Made by a program: the position numbers and the translations under genes. 64,000 nt of DNA from Wenyingzhuangia fucanilytica (lineage in GTDB: Bacteria; Bacteroidota; Bacteroidia; Flavobacteriales; Flavobacteriaceae): NCBI RefSeq assembly GCF_001697185.1, contig NZ_CP014224.1:2294001-2358000 (forward strand), given 5' to 3'. Below, in pieces: positions 16,550-25,653 of this stretch. The notes under the pieces are model-generated. The model made no database searches. It had not been told where the DNA came from and worked only from the letters and a program-made list of their open reading frames with translations. The first letter of the stretch is position 1. Every line of letters begins with the position of its first letter.

Positions 16550-18211
16550 ATGTCTACATCCAAGCATTTACATTTTTTTAAACAAAATATTACAGGAATC
16601 TCTATTCCTAAAAAGTTTACCTATCCATTTTACTACGAACCCCATCCGTTAAGTATATTGGCTGCAGAACAACTGCAAGAATATTTAACTTATCAAAAAG
16701 ATTTTGAACATAACTTTTCTGAAACAGGAAAAATGTTTGGAGTTTTAGTTGTAAAAGATTTACACAAAAGTATTGGATTTATTGCTGCTGTATCAGGAAA
16801 ATTAGCTGATACCAACATCCATCATTATTTTATCCCCCCTATTTTTGATATGCTTCCTTTAGATGGATATTACAAAATAGAAGAGGAAAAATTAAATATT
16901 TTAACTCAACAAATAAACGACTTAGAACAAGCAGAATCTTATAAAAATAGTCTTGAAATACTTTCTAAAGCTCAACAAAATGCCATTGATGAAAAAGAGT
17001 CTTTAAGACAGGAAATGATTTCGGCCAAAAAAGCTAGAAAGCAGCAAAGACTAGCGTTTGAAGAAGAATTTAATGGTGATTTTTTAAAAGAAAAATTAAA
17101 AGCATTAGACCAGCAAAGTATTTTATCTAAATTAAAAAAGAGAGACTTAACCATTTTTTGGGATAAAAAAATTGCTGATTTAAAAAACGACGTAGCTGTT
17201 TTTGAATCAAAAATTCATCAATTAAAAAAAATTAGAAAAGAACAATCTAACGCTTTACAGCAATATCTTTTTAATCAATACCAATTTTTAAACAAAAAAG
17301 GTGACACCAAAAATTTGTTAGATATTTTTAAAGAAACTCCTTTAAAAATTCCACCAGCTGCTGCAGGAGAATGTGCTGCCCCAAAGCTATTACAATATGC
17401 TTTTGCCAATAACTTAACCCCTATTTGTATGGCAGAATTTTGGTGGGGAAAAGCTCCAAATTCTGAAATTAGAAAACATGGTCAATTTTACCCTGCTTGC
17501 CAAGGAAAGTGTAAACCAATTTTAGGACACATGCTCTCTGATATGGAATTAGAAGTAAATCCTTTACTTAACAATCCTGCAATTGGAAAAGAATTAGAAT
17601 ATTTATACGAAGATGAATATATGGTGGTGGTAAATAAACCTGCTGAATTTTTATCAGTCCCAGGAAAAACTATTAATGATTCTGTTTATTTACGCATCAA
17701 ACAAAAATATCCTAATGCAACTGGTCCTCTTATTGTTCACAGGCTAGACATGTCTACTTCTGGAATTATGCTAATTGCTTTAGACAAAGACACTCATGAA
17801 AATTTACAAAGACAATTTATTAAAAGGCAAGTAAAAAAACGCTACCTAGCTTTACTAGATGGAATTGTTAAAGAGAAAAAAGGAACTATTGAATTACCCT
17901 TGCGTTTGGATATAGATGACAGACCAAGACAATTGGTTTGTTATGAACATGGAAAACCTGCCAAAACACTTTGGAAGGTTCTCAACCATGTTGACGATAA
18001 TAAAACTAAAATTTACTTTTATCCTGTTACTGGTAGAACCCATCAATTAAGAGTTCATGCCTCACATCCAAAAGGACTAAACACTCCTATTATTGGTGAT
18101 GATTTATATGGTTCTAAATCCGATAGATTGTATTTACACGCAGAGCATATTTCTTTAACTCATCCTGTTACCAAAGAAAAAATTGAATTTAAAGCCAAAG
18201 CTGATTTTTAA
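16550..18211 (+). CDS. RluA-family rRNA/tRNA pseudouridine synthase with long N-terminal extension
   Basis: A 553-residue protein. The C-terminal 200 residues are an RluA-type pseudouridine synthase: LYEDEYMVVVNKPAEFLSVPGK, then HRLDMSTSGIMLIALDK with the catalytic Asp at about residue 400, and PVTGRTHQLRVHASH. The N-terminal 340 residues contain a long charged coiled coil (about 110-235) and a Cys-containing segment, AAGECAAPKLLQYAFANN ... WWGKAP ... YPACQGKCKPIL. This long form is known in several bacteria, but the role of the extension is unclear. The RNA target cannot be read from the sequence. Confidence 0.87.
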   Translation: MSTSKHLHFFKQNITGISIPKKFTYPFYYEPHPLSILAAEQLQEYLTYQKDFEHNFSETGKMFGVLVVKDLHKSIGFIAAVSGKLADTNIHHYFIPPIFDMLPLDGYYKIEEEKLNILTQQINDLEQAESYKNSLEILSKAQQNAIDEKESLRQEMISAKKARKQQRLAFEEEFNGDFLKEKLKALDQQSILSKLKKRDLTIFWDKKIADLKNDVAVFESKIHQLKKIRKEQSNALQQYLFNQYQFLNKKGDTKNLLDIFKETPLKIPPAAAGECAAPKLLQYAFANNLTPICMAEFWWGKAPNSEIRKHGQFYPACQGKCKPILGHMLSDMELEVNPLLNNPAIGKELEYLYEDEYMVVVNKPAEFLSVPGKTINDSVYLRIKQKYPNATGPLIVHRLDMSTSGIMLIALDKDTHENLQRQFIKRQVKKRYLALLDGIVKEKKGTIELPLRLDIDDRPRQLVCYEHGKPAKTLWKVLNHVDDNKTKIYFYPVTGRTHQLRVHASHPKGLNTPIIGDDLYGSKSDRLYLHAEHISLTHPVTKEKIEFKAKADF

Positions 18212-18217
18212 TGCTGA

Positions 18218-18976
18218 TTATTGGGTTATTTTAATATAATCTACAATAAATTCTTCCGGAAGAGCAGTATCATCAATATCTTTCCCTCCAAACTTACCTC
18301 CAATAGCTAAATTTAAAATCAAATAAAAAGGTTTGTTATATGGCCAAACTTTATCATTCTTAATTTGTGGTGAAAAAGTATACAACAATATATCATCCAC
18401 GTAAAAAATAATAGCCTCTTTAGTCCATATGGTTTTATAAATATGGAAACCTTTATCAATACCTTTCACAAAAGTTCTTTTGGTATTAATAGTTTCCCCA
18501 TGACTATCAGGAGTATGTAAAGAAGTATATAAATAATTAGGATCCCTTCCTAAATACTCTAACATATCTATTTCGCCACAAGCTGGCCAACCTACTTCAC
18601 TAATATCAGATCCTAATAACCAAGCAGCAGGCCATAAACCTTTCCCATTAGGAACTTTCGCTTTCACCTCAATTGTTCCGTATTTAAATGATACTTTATC
18701 TTTTGTGGTGATTTTTCCTGAAAAATATTGTTCGTTTACCTTAGATGCTTTGATATGTAAAAAACCATCTTTTACTTTTATGTTTTCTTTTTGATACCAT
18801 TGAGATTCTTCATTTCCCCACCCACACAAAGTAGGACAACCATCACCTAACTCATAATTCCAATAAGTGGTATCTAATTCTGATTGATTAAAGTCATCCT
18901 GAAAAATAATTTTTCCTTGGCCATAACTTGATATGACTAAAAACAACAAACAACTATATAAAAATAACTTATTCAT
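18218..18976 (-). CDS. Secreted GH16 endo-beta-1,3-glucanase (laminarinase-like)
   Basis: A 252-residue GH16 enzyme with a signal peptide (KLFLYSCLLFLVISSYGQ). The domain spans nearly the whole protein: FQDDFNQSELDTTYWNYELG, GWGNEESQWY, YGTIEVKAKVPNGKGLWPAAWLLG, and the catalytic motif GEIDMLEYLG with its two glutamates. It should cleave beta-1,3-glucan such as laminarin. The chosen ATG overlaps the end of the GH3 gene by 8 bp (ATGAATAA), suggesting translational coupling; a start 7 codons upstream is also open. No C-terminal sorting domain or lipobox is seen, so it may be periplasmic or released. Confidence 0.92.
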   Translation of the reverse strand: MNKLFLYSCLLFLVISSYGQGKIIFQDDFNQSELDTTYWNYELGDGCPTLCGWGNEESQWYQKENIKVKDGFLHIKASKVNEQYFSGKITTKDKVSFKYGTIEVKAKVPNGKGLWPAAWLLGSDISEVGWPACGEIDMLEYLGRDPNYLYTSLHTPDSHGETINTKRTFVKGIDKGFHIYKTIWTKEAIIFYVDDILLYTFSPQIKNDKVWPYNKPFYLILNLAIGGKFGGKDIDDTALPEEFIVDYIKITQ

Positions 18977-21251
18977 AAATTTCAAAACTTGTTTCAATTA
19001 CTGTTTTAGAGCTACCCCCTATAAAAACTTTAAACTTCCCAGGCTCAACTATAAAAGCTCCTTGATTATCATAAAAACCTAGTTCTTTATCTGATAAAGT
19101 AAAATCTATGGTTTTTTCTTCATTTGGTGCTAAAGAAATCATCTCAAATCCTTTTAATTCCTTAACAGGTCTAGTTATACTAGCAAAAACATCTCTAATA
19201 TACAATTGTACCACCTCTTTTCCATTTACCTTTCCTATATTCTTTACATCAACTTTTACCAAAACCTTATTTCCTTTTTGTTTTATTTTTAAGTTTTCAT
19301 AGGCAAACTCTGTATAGCTCAACCCGTGACCAAAAGGATATAAAGCACTGTTTTTTTCATCTTGATAATGAGACCAAAAAACCACATCTTTTCCTGGTAA
19401 CGTAGGTCTACCCGTATTTTTATAATTGTAATATAACGGTACTTGTCCTACATTTCTAGGAAAACTCATAGGTAGTTTTCCACTAGGGTTGTATTCACCA
19501 TATAAAACTTGAGCAATTGCATTTCCGCTTTGTGTTCCTAGTTGCCAACATTCTAAAATTGATGGAATATGTGCATCTGCCCAACCTAATGTTAAAGGTC
19601 TACCATTGTTTAAAACCAAAACAATATTTGGGTTTATTTTATAAACTTCTTCTAATAGCTCTTGTTGTAAACCAGGCAAACCAAGATCTGTTCTACTACG
19701 GCCCTCTCCACTTTGAAAACCGTGTTCTCCTAAAACCATAACCACTATATCTGCCTTTTTAGCTACTGTTTTCGCTTCTAAAAAACCACTTTTATCAGTA
19801 GTATTAATTTTAACTTCTGTTATAAAATCTGGGATTCCTATAGCAACATCTGTTCCTTTTGCATATGTGATTTTATTCCCTTTATAAGCCAGCAATCCCT
19901 CTAAAACAGATACTGCTGTACTGTCTTTTGCTGCAATCCTCCAACTTCCCAAAGGACTTGTTTTATCGTTTGCCAATGCTCCTATCACCGCTATATTTTG
20001 TCCTTGTTTTTTTAACGGCAATAGTTGATTTTGATTCTTTAATAACACAATTGATTTTTTAGCCATATCTAAAGAAGCATCCATCACCTCTTGACTCCCT
20101 AATATTTTTTCTTCACGCTCTTTATTACAATACTTATATGGATCATCAAACAAACCCAATTCAAACTTTACCTTTAAAATTCTTTTTGCAGCATCATCAA
20201 TTAAAGCTTCTTTTACTTTTCCTTCTTTTACCAAATTGGCTAATTCATCAACATAAGCATAAGACTCCATATCCATATCTGAACCCGCATTGGCTGCTAT
20301 TTCTGCAGCTTGTTTTAAATTCTCCGCATGACCATGAGCTATCATTTCTGAGATAGATCCCCAGTCTGAAACTACAAAGCCACCAAAATTCCAATCTCTC
20401 TTTAAAATATCACGTTGTAAAAACTTATTTCCTGTAGCTGGCACCCCATTTAATTCGTTAAAAGAATTCATAAATGTTTTTACCCCAGCATCAATACTCG
20501 CCTGAAATGGAGGAAAAATAATATTATATAAAGTTGATGTTCCTACATCTACTGTATTATAATCTCTACCTGATTCTGCAAAACCATATCCTGCAAAATG
20601 TTTTGCACAAGCTACTATTGTATTTTCTTTTGATAAATCATCTCCTTGAAAACCTTTAACTCTTGCATAAGCAATTTTACTTCCTAAATAAGTATCTTCC
20701 CCAGCACCTTCCATCACACGCCCCCAACGAGCATCTCTAGACACATCTACCATTGGTGCAAAAGTCCAGTTAATTCCTACCGATGAGGCTTCTAAAGCAG
20801 CCATTTCAGCTGATTTTTTAATTGCTTCTAAATCCCAACTTGCAGCTTCTGCTAATGGAATTGGACTCATGGTTTCGTAACCGTGAATTACATCAAACCC
20901 TATGATTAATGGAATTCCCAATCTAGTTTCTTCTACAGCAATTTTTTGTACAGCACTTACCTCATCTACCCCTCTTACGTTTAACATAGACCCCACATAA
21001 CCTTTACGCAGATCTTTATATTTTTTAGCAGCGTCTCCTTGAATTGGAGAAGGTCCTGTTACATTCCAAAAACCATTGTATTGATTCATTTGACCTATTT
21101 TCTCTTCGAGAGTCATTCTCGACATCAAATCTTCTACTCTTTCATCTATAGTCAATGCTTTATTTTTATAAGCAAATTCACCATTCTGTTTACATGAAAA
21201 CATGCTTAACATGACTATGAAAACGCTTACTGATTTTATAAAATTTTTCAT
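18969..21251 (-). CDS. GH3 beta-glucosidase (BglX-like) lipoprotein
   Basis: A 760-residue GH3 enzyme. The start at 21251 gives a lipoprotein signal (VFIVMLSMFSCKQ); 21 further upstream codons are open but unlikely. The first domain has RVEDLMSRMTLEEKIGQM, KHFAGYGFAESGRDYN and the nucleophile Asp in GGFVVSDWGS. The second domain includes VLGEHGFQSGEGRSR and the C-terminal FnIII domain starts at ALYPFGHGLSYTEF. It should release glucose from the oligosaccharides made by the flanking GH16 enzymes. The lipoprotein anchor suggests the periplasmic or outer membrane face. Confidence 0.93.
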   Translation of the reverse strand: MKNFIKSVSVFIVMLSMFSCKQNGEFAYKNKALTIDERVEDLMSRMTLEEKIGQMNQYNGFWNVTGPSPIQGDAAKKYKDLRKGYVGSMLNVRGVDEVSAVQKIAVEETRLGIPLIIGFDVIHGYETMSPIPLAEAASWDLEAIKKSAEMAALEASSVGINWTFAPMVDVSRDARWGRVMEGAGEDTYLGSKIAYARVKGFQGDDLSKENTIVACAKHFAGYGFAESGRDYNTVDVGTSTLYNIIFPPFQASIDAGVKTFMNSFNELNGVPATGNKFLQRDILKRDWNFGGFVVSDWGSISEMIAHGHAENLKQAAEIAANAGSDMDMESYAYVDELANLVKEGKVKEALIDDAAKRILKVKFELGLFDDPYKYCNKEREEKILGSQEVMDASLDMAKKSIVLLKNQNQLLPLKKQGQNIAVIGALANDKTSPLGSWRIAAKDSTAVSVLEGLLAYKGNKITYAKGTDVAIGIPDFITEVKINTTDKSGFLEAKTVAKKADIVVMVLGEHGFQSGEGRSRTDLGLPGLQQELLEEVYKINPNIVLVLNNGRPLTLGWADAHIPSILECWQLGTQSGNAIAQVLYGEYNPSGKLPMSFPRNVGQVPLYYNYKNTGRPTLPGKDVVFWSHYQDEKNSALYPFGHGLSYTEFAYENLKIKQKGNKVLVKVDVKNIGKVNGKEVVQLYIRDVFASITRPVKELKGFEMISLAPNEEKTIDFTLSDKELGFYDNQGAFIVEPGKFKVFIGGSSKTVIETSFEIYE

Positions 21252-21416
21252 ATTTCTAATTTTACAAGTATTATTATTTTTTAGAAATGCTACACGAGAT
21301 ATCGTTATCATCATTATATTTTTTTTAAATTCTTATTGAATTATTTTTTATGTGTAGCAAAGGTTTAAAACACCTTTACCACATATAAAAACTTTACTAA
21401 ACAAACATTTATGATT

Positions 21417-22508
21417 TTATTGATATACTTTGATGTAATCTATTTCCATTGATGATTCAGTAAAACCTGGATCTATTTGTCCTCCGAAAGAACCACCCAT
21501 TGCAACATTTAAAATCATATAAAATGGATGATTAAAAGGCACTGATGAACTATTTGAAAACGAATGAATAAGAAGATCATCTGTATAAAACTTAATTTCA
21601 CTTTCATTCCAAATGGTTTTATAAATTTTAAACTCTGTAGAAACATCTGGTATAATAGTACTATTAGTATTAGCATTTCCGGCATAATTATCAGGATAAT
21701 GTAATGTTCCATGTATTCTATTTTGATCATTACCTACATGCTCCATCATATCAATTTCTCCACAACTAGGCCAACCAACAGCTTCAAAATTAGCCCCTAA
21801 CATCCAGATTGCAGGCCAAGTTCCACCTCCACTAGGCAATTTTGCTCTTACTTCAATCACACCATATTTAAATTCAAATTTCCCTCTAGTTACTTTTCTA
21901 GCTGATGTGTAATCTGCACCGTAGTAATTTTCTTTTTTTGCCGTAATTTTTAAAATCCCATTACTAATTAAAGCGTTACTACTTCGTGCAGTATAATATT
22001 GAGCTTCATTATTTCCCCAACCACCATTACCTCGTCCAATTTCATAATCCCAATTATCTGTATTTGGTTTTCCATCTACATCAAAATCTTCTAACCAAAC
22101 CAAAGTCAAAACATTTTCATCAACTAAAACATTGATTTTTATAAATTCACTTATAAAACTTCCGTTTTCTGCATAGGCTAAAACAGTTACTAAATAATTA
22201 TTACTCCCTTTTTCATTGTAGGTATGTGAAATTACTCCTGTTGCAGATGTCACTTCTGTATTATCTCCAAAAGTTATTTTATAAGAAACTGCATCGGTTG
22301 CTGACAAAGTAAAATTGACCAATCCAGAACCATCTCCCTCAGGACTTTCTATGGTTGCTCCTGAAATTAAAGTTGTAATTATTAAATCTTTTGGGACTCC
22401 GTTTGTGTCTCCTCCATTATCAATATTCTCATTATTACTACTAGAACAAGCAACAAGTAAATAAAACATGTATCCTAATATTCCTATATTTTGTAAAAGT
22501 TTATTCAT
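21417..22508 (-). CDS. GH16 laminarinase lipoprotein with N-terminal PKD-like domain
   Basis: A 363-residue lipoprotein (MFYLLVACSSSNN). Residues about 45-130 form a PKD-like domain (YKITFGDNTEVTSATGVISHTYNEKGSNNYLVTVLAY). The GH16 domain follows from about 135: VWLEDFDVDGKPNTDNWDYEIG, GGWGNNEAQYYT, YGVIEVRAKLPSGGGTWPAIWMLG, and catalytic GEIDMMEHVG. It is expected on the cell surface, where it would make the first cuts in beta-1,3-glucan for the SusC/D importer. It lies about 105 bp downstream of the binding lipoprotein gene, with an intercistronic hairpin in between. Confidence 0.93.
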   Translation of the reverse strand: MNKLLQNIGILGYMFYLLVACSSSNNENIDNGGDTNGVPKDLIITTLISGATIESPEGDGSGLVNFTLSATDAVSYKITFGDNTEVTSATGVISHTYNEKGSNNYLVTVLAYAENGSFISEFIKINVLVDENVLTLVWLEDFDVDGKPNTDNWDYEIGRGNGGWGNNEAQYYTARSSNALISNGILKITAKKENYYGADYTSARKVTRGKFEFKYGVIEVRAKLPSGGGTWPAIWMLGANFEAVGWPSCGEIDMMEHVGNDQNRIHGTLHYPDNYAGNANTNSTIIPDVSTEFKIYKTIWNESEIKFYTDDLLIHSFSNSSSVPFNHPFYMILNVAMGGSFGGQIDPGFTESSMEIDYIKVYQ

Positions 22509-22562
22509 TATGTATCTATTTTACAGGTTCTATGTGCCTTAACTAATAGTTATTTTAATAAT

Positions 22563-22598
22563 AAACCTCACTCATCATTATTTGAATGAGTGAGGTTT
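22563..22598 (-). promoter_or_regulatory. Intercistronic hairpin between binding lipoprotein and GH16 genes
   Basis: A perfect 13-bp stem AAACCTCACTCAT/ATGAGTGAGGTTT (22563-22575, 22586-22598) has a 10-nt loop. No good T-run follows on the minus strand, so it may only partly terminate or may stabilise the mRNA of the binding genes. Confidence 0.6.
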
Positions 22599-22612
22599 AT
22601 GCTTGTTAAATA

Positions 22613-24088
22613 TTATTTATAGAAATAAAAATTATCTATAAATACACTTGCTTCACCATTAGGTAATGCTGTAATAATGTATTGAGCTAAATGTCCTTTA
22701 TTAACCAATCCAGGAAAATCACTTAAAGGAAAATCAAAAGAAACCCAGCTACCATTTGCAAAACCAGTAATTGTTTTAGCCCCTTCTGTGTCATCTCCTC
22801 CATCAAAAGCTCCATCAGCCCCAAAGTCTACTATTTTTAATCCAAACTCCGTAGCGTTACTTGACCATATATCAATATGTACATGAGTCATTGTAGAAGC
22901 ATCTATCGTTGCGCTAGTTGTTTCAACACCAGCATAACTTAAAGATGTGTATAATTTTACAGGGTTACTTGCAATTGTTTTCTCTTCATAGTTAGATACT
23001 GACCAGTCAGTTTTCCATGTATCTACAGAAACATCTGTATAAGCATCACTATATAATGAGATGACATCTGCTGCAGACTTGGTTGGTGCAGTTGGTGCAT
23101 CCACTGGGTCTGTTTCCTCAGGACACCCACCATTTGCCACTGTTCCAGGTGTATTTACACACTTATCTATTGAATCTATAACACCATCATTATCTGTATC
23201 TGGCACATCTAAACCTAAACCACCTCCTGTAATATTATCTACATAAAAAGTTCCTGTTGTTGTTTCGGCAAAACCAATAAATACAATTAAACTTTGAAAC
23301 TGATCTAATGTAATTGTAGTAGTTTCATGATTTGGGAAACTGTTAGTTGCATCTTTTGAAAAATCAAAAGATAATGTTTGCCAACCCGATGTAGCAGTAG
23401 TTGTTGCTAATACCTCAATATCAAATCCTCCATCAATACTTGCACCTCCTAATTTCATTAATACAGGAATTTCAGCTGCTGTTTCTTGATAGAAATCCAT
23501 AGTAATGATACTTTTTGAAGTTACATCAACATGCTTTGACCTATTAACTATAAATGCTTCGTAAAGGTCTCCTTTACTTGTCACTACACCTACTTTTGAT
23601 GGGGTTCCGTCTTTACCATTTTTAGTCTCTACTTCAATTGTAACTCCATCATTATCTCTATCATCTCTTAAATTTAAACTAGCTTCATCCTCAAAATCTG
23701 CTAAAGAAACTCCAGCCTCAAAAGTTACTGTATGTTGTTTTGTTACAGATACTTCATCTGCATTATCTGCAACTGCTGTTACTTTAATATCGTAGGTTGC
23801 TGTAGTTGCCTGATATTCATAAGTAACTTGGGGCCCACTTGTTTGCTTAATATCAGCATCACCTATTGCATTTGCATCTCCAAAATCTACTGTATAGACT
23901 GTGTTTGTACCACCTGTTGATGTAGGAGTTACTCCCACAACCTTACCTGTATCATCTACCGACACAGAGGTAAAAGTTAAATTTGTAATACTTGCTGAAC
24001 TTGATCCAGCCACGTCTTCGTCTTTTGAACATGCAATAATACTTAACGCTAAAAGCACGTACTTTCCTTTTTTTAATAGTTTCATCAT
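22613..24088 (-). CDS. Surface glycan-binding lipoprotein of the laminarin locus (SusE-like position)
   Basis: A 491-residue lipoprotein (LLALSIIACSKDED). After a PKD-like domain (about 30-125) comes a jelly-roll-like module (about 130-300, DFEDEASLNLRDDRD to FIGFAETTTGTFYVDNIT). A thrombospondin-3-like linker follows (DTDNDGVIDSIDKCVNTPGTVANGGCP), then a second module (about 340-491, VISLYSDAYTDVSVDTW to GEASVFIDNFYFYK). The second module resembles glycan-binding modules attached to flavobacterial laminarinases. No catalytic residues are seen. Its place directly after SusD suggests it binds beta-glucan at the surface. The start could be the second Met, 3 bp downstream. Confidence 0.78.
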   Translation of the reverse strand: MMKLLKKGKYVLLALSIIACSKDEDVAGSSSASITNLTFTSVSVDDTGKVVGVTPTSTGGTNTVYTVDFGDANAIGDADIKQTSGPQVTYEYQATTATYDIKVTAVADNADEVSVTKQHTVTFEAGVSLADFEDEASLNLRDDRDNDGVTIEVETKNGKDGTPSKVGVVTSKGDLYEAFIVNRSKHVDVTSKSIITMDFYQETAAEIPVLMKLGGASIDGGFDIEVLATTTATSGWQTLSFDFSKDATNSFPNHETTTITLDQFQSLIVFIGFAETTTGTFYVDNITGGGLGLDVPDTDNDGVIDSIDKCVNTPGTVANGGCPEETDPVDAPTAPTKSAADVISLYSDAYTDVSVDTWKTDWSVSNYEEKTIASNPVKLYTSLSYAGVETTSATIDASTMTHVHIDIWSSNATEFGLKIVDFGADGAFDGGDDTEGAKTITGFANGSWVSFDFPLSDFPGLVNKGHLAQYIITALPNGEASVFIDNFYFYK

Positions 24089-24124
24089 TTCTTATTTTTT
24101 TAGTTTAACATTTTAATTATATTG

Positions 24125-24150
24125 ACTCTATAGCTAATAACTCATAGAGT
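24125..24150 (-). promoter_or_regulatory. Intercistronic hairpin between SusD and binding lipoprotein genes
   Basis: Arms ACTCTAT (24125-24131) and ATAGAGT (24144-24150) enclose a 12-nt loop. The minus strand has no T-run after it, so a role in mRNA processing or stability is more likely than termination. Confidence 0.4.
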
Positions 24151-24163
24151 TTGTTTTATTTTT

Positions 24164-25642
24164 TTAATTGTAATTAGGGTTTTGTGACCATCTGTTTCCT
24201 GCTAACTTAATTTCTATTAGAGGTATTGGAAAGACTTCGTTTTTCCCTGCTGTAAAACCTGTAATTTCTGTAGCTGCCTTTCCTGTTCTTACCAAGTCAA
24301 AAAACCTATGTCCTTCTCCCACCAATTCAACCCTTCTTTCTGCATATATAGCATCTGTTAAAGCTGCTCCAGTAAGTACCACATCGTGTAATAAATCTCC
24401 AAAAGCACGTCTTCTTACTCTATTTAAATAACTCTGAGCTTTAAGATCATTACTAGGTATTGCTCTATTGTTTGCTTCGGCAGCCATTAACAGTACATCA
24501 GCAAAACGAATAGCTCTGTAATTATTGGGATTGGTTAAGTTTCTATCTCCTGTAGCGTTTGGTCCTCTTAACCTTGGAATGTATTTTCTGTTAAAATATC
24601 CTGTATGTTCATACCCTGTTCCGTAAGTAACACTAGCGTTATCTGATGCCCATTGAACAATATCTAAAATAGCTACATCTTTACGGTTATCATCAGCTTC
24701 AAAAGCATTAACGACCTCTTGAGTTGGTACATTAAAACTAAAACCAGAGGTAAATAACGGCCCTACGTATTCTCTAATCCCATTAAAACCAACAGCTATA
24801 TTTCCCTCACTACATTGCAAACAATCAAATGAGGCACCTTCTAGTTCTGTATATTGAACCTCAAAAACAGATTCTATGTTATTCTCTCCTGCATGTTCAA
24901 AAATGGTATTGTAATCAGCAACTAAGTCGTAAGGCCCCGTAGTAATTAGATCTTCTAAAACAGTAGCTGCTTCTGTAAATTTATTTTGATACAAATATGC
25001 CTTACCTAATAAAGCTTGTGCTGCTCCTTTGGTAGCTCTACCAACCTGTGACTGAATGACTGGTAAATTGTTAACAGCAAAAAGTAAATCTGTTTCAATT
25101 TGCGCATAAACTTGTGCTTTAGGAGTTCTATCAATAGAAATTTCTTCTCCAAAAAGAATTCTTTTGTCTACTGCCAAAGGCACATCACCAAACCATTTTA
25201 CCAATTCAAAATAATAATAGGCTCTTAGGAATCTTGCTTCAGCTAAAACTACAGGTTTGTTTGCAAAATCTATTTTATCTTGAAACTCTAAAATATAATT
25301 TGCTCTATTTACACCTCCAAACATCCATCCAAAAATATCTCTCAGTTGTTGATTTGATGAAGTATGAACCATGTCATCTACTTCTTGAATCCCTATAACA
25401 TCATTAGCACTTTCTCCTCCTGCCAATGTATTATCTGAGGCTATTTCACCCAACATTACATTTAAGTAGGTGGATTGTAATATATCATAAGCTCCTATTA
25501 ATGCATCTTGATAATCTTGTTCTGTGTTAAAATAATTTTCTGAGTTTATAACTTGAGATTCAACATCTACAAAGTCATCACTACAAGCAACAAATAAAGA
25601 CGTTGCTATAACCGCTAGTATTTTTATAGTTATATTTTTCAT
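24164..25642 (-). CDS. SusD/RagB-family outer-membrane nutrient-binding lipoprotein
   Basis: A 492-residue SusD-type lipoprotein with the lipidation site in TSLFVACSDDF. Family features are NYFNTEQDYQDALIGAYDIL, a helix-rich TPR-like core (LAEARFLRAYYYFELVKWFGDVPL, GAAQALLGKAYLYQNKFTEA) and the C-terminal RFADVLLMAAEA ... YLNRVRRRA ... ERRVELVGEGHRFFDLVRTG with FPIPLIEIKL near the end. It caps the SusC channel and binds the glycan. It lies 11 bp after susC. Confidence 0.96.
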   Translation of the reverse strand: MKNITIKILAVIATSLFVACSDDFVDVESQVINSENYFNTEQDYQDALIGAYDILQSTYLNVMLGEIASDNTLAGGESANDVIGIQEVDDMVHTSSNQQLRDIFGWMFGGVNRANYILEFQDKIDFANKPVVLAEARFLRAYYYFELVKWFGDVPLAVDKRILFGEEISIDRTPKAQVYAQIETDLLFAVNNLPVIQSQVGRATKGAAQALLGKAYLYQNKFTEAATVLEDLITTGPYDLVADYNTIFEHAGENNIESVFEVQYTELEGASFDCLQCSEGNIAVGFNGIREYVGPLFTSGFSFNVPTQEVVNAFEADDNRKDVAILDIVQWASDNASVTYGTGYEHTGYFNRKYIPRLRGPNATGDRNLTNPNNYRAIRFADVLLMAAEANNRAIPSNDLKAQSYLNRVRRRAFGDLLHDVVLTGAALTDAIYAERRVELVGEGHRFFDLVRTGKAATEITGFTAGKNEVFPIPLIEIKLAGNRWSQNPNYN

Positions 25643-25653
25643 GAGTTTATTTT

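Noticed and set aside
23061-24116. Several plus-strand frames of 60-70 codons opposite the glycan-binding lipoprotein gene
   Set aside because: They are antisense shadows of a well-supported gene with no recognisable motif.
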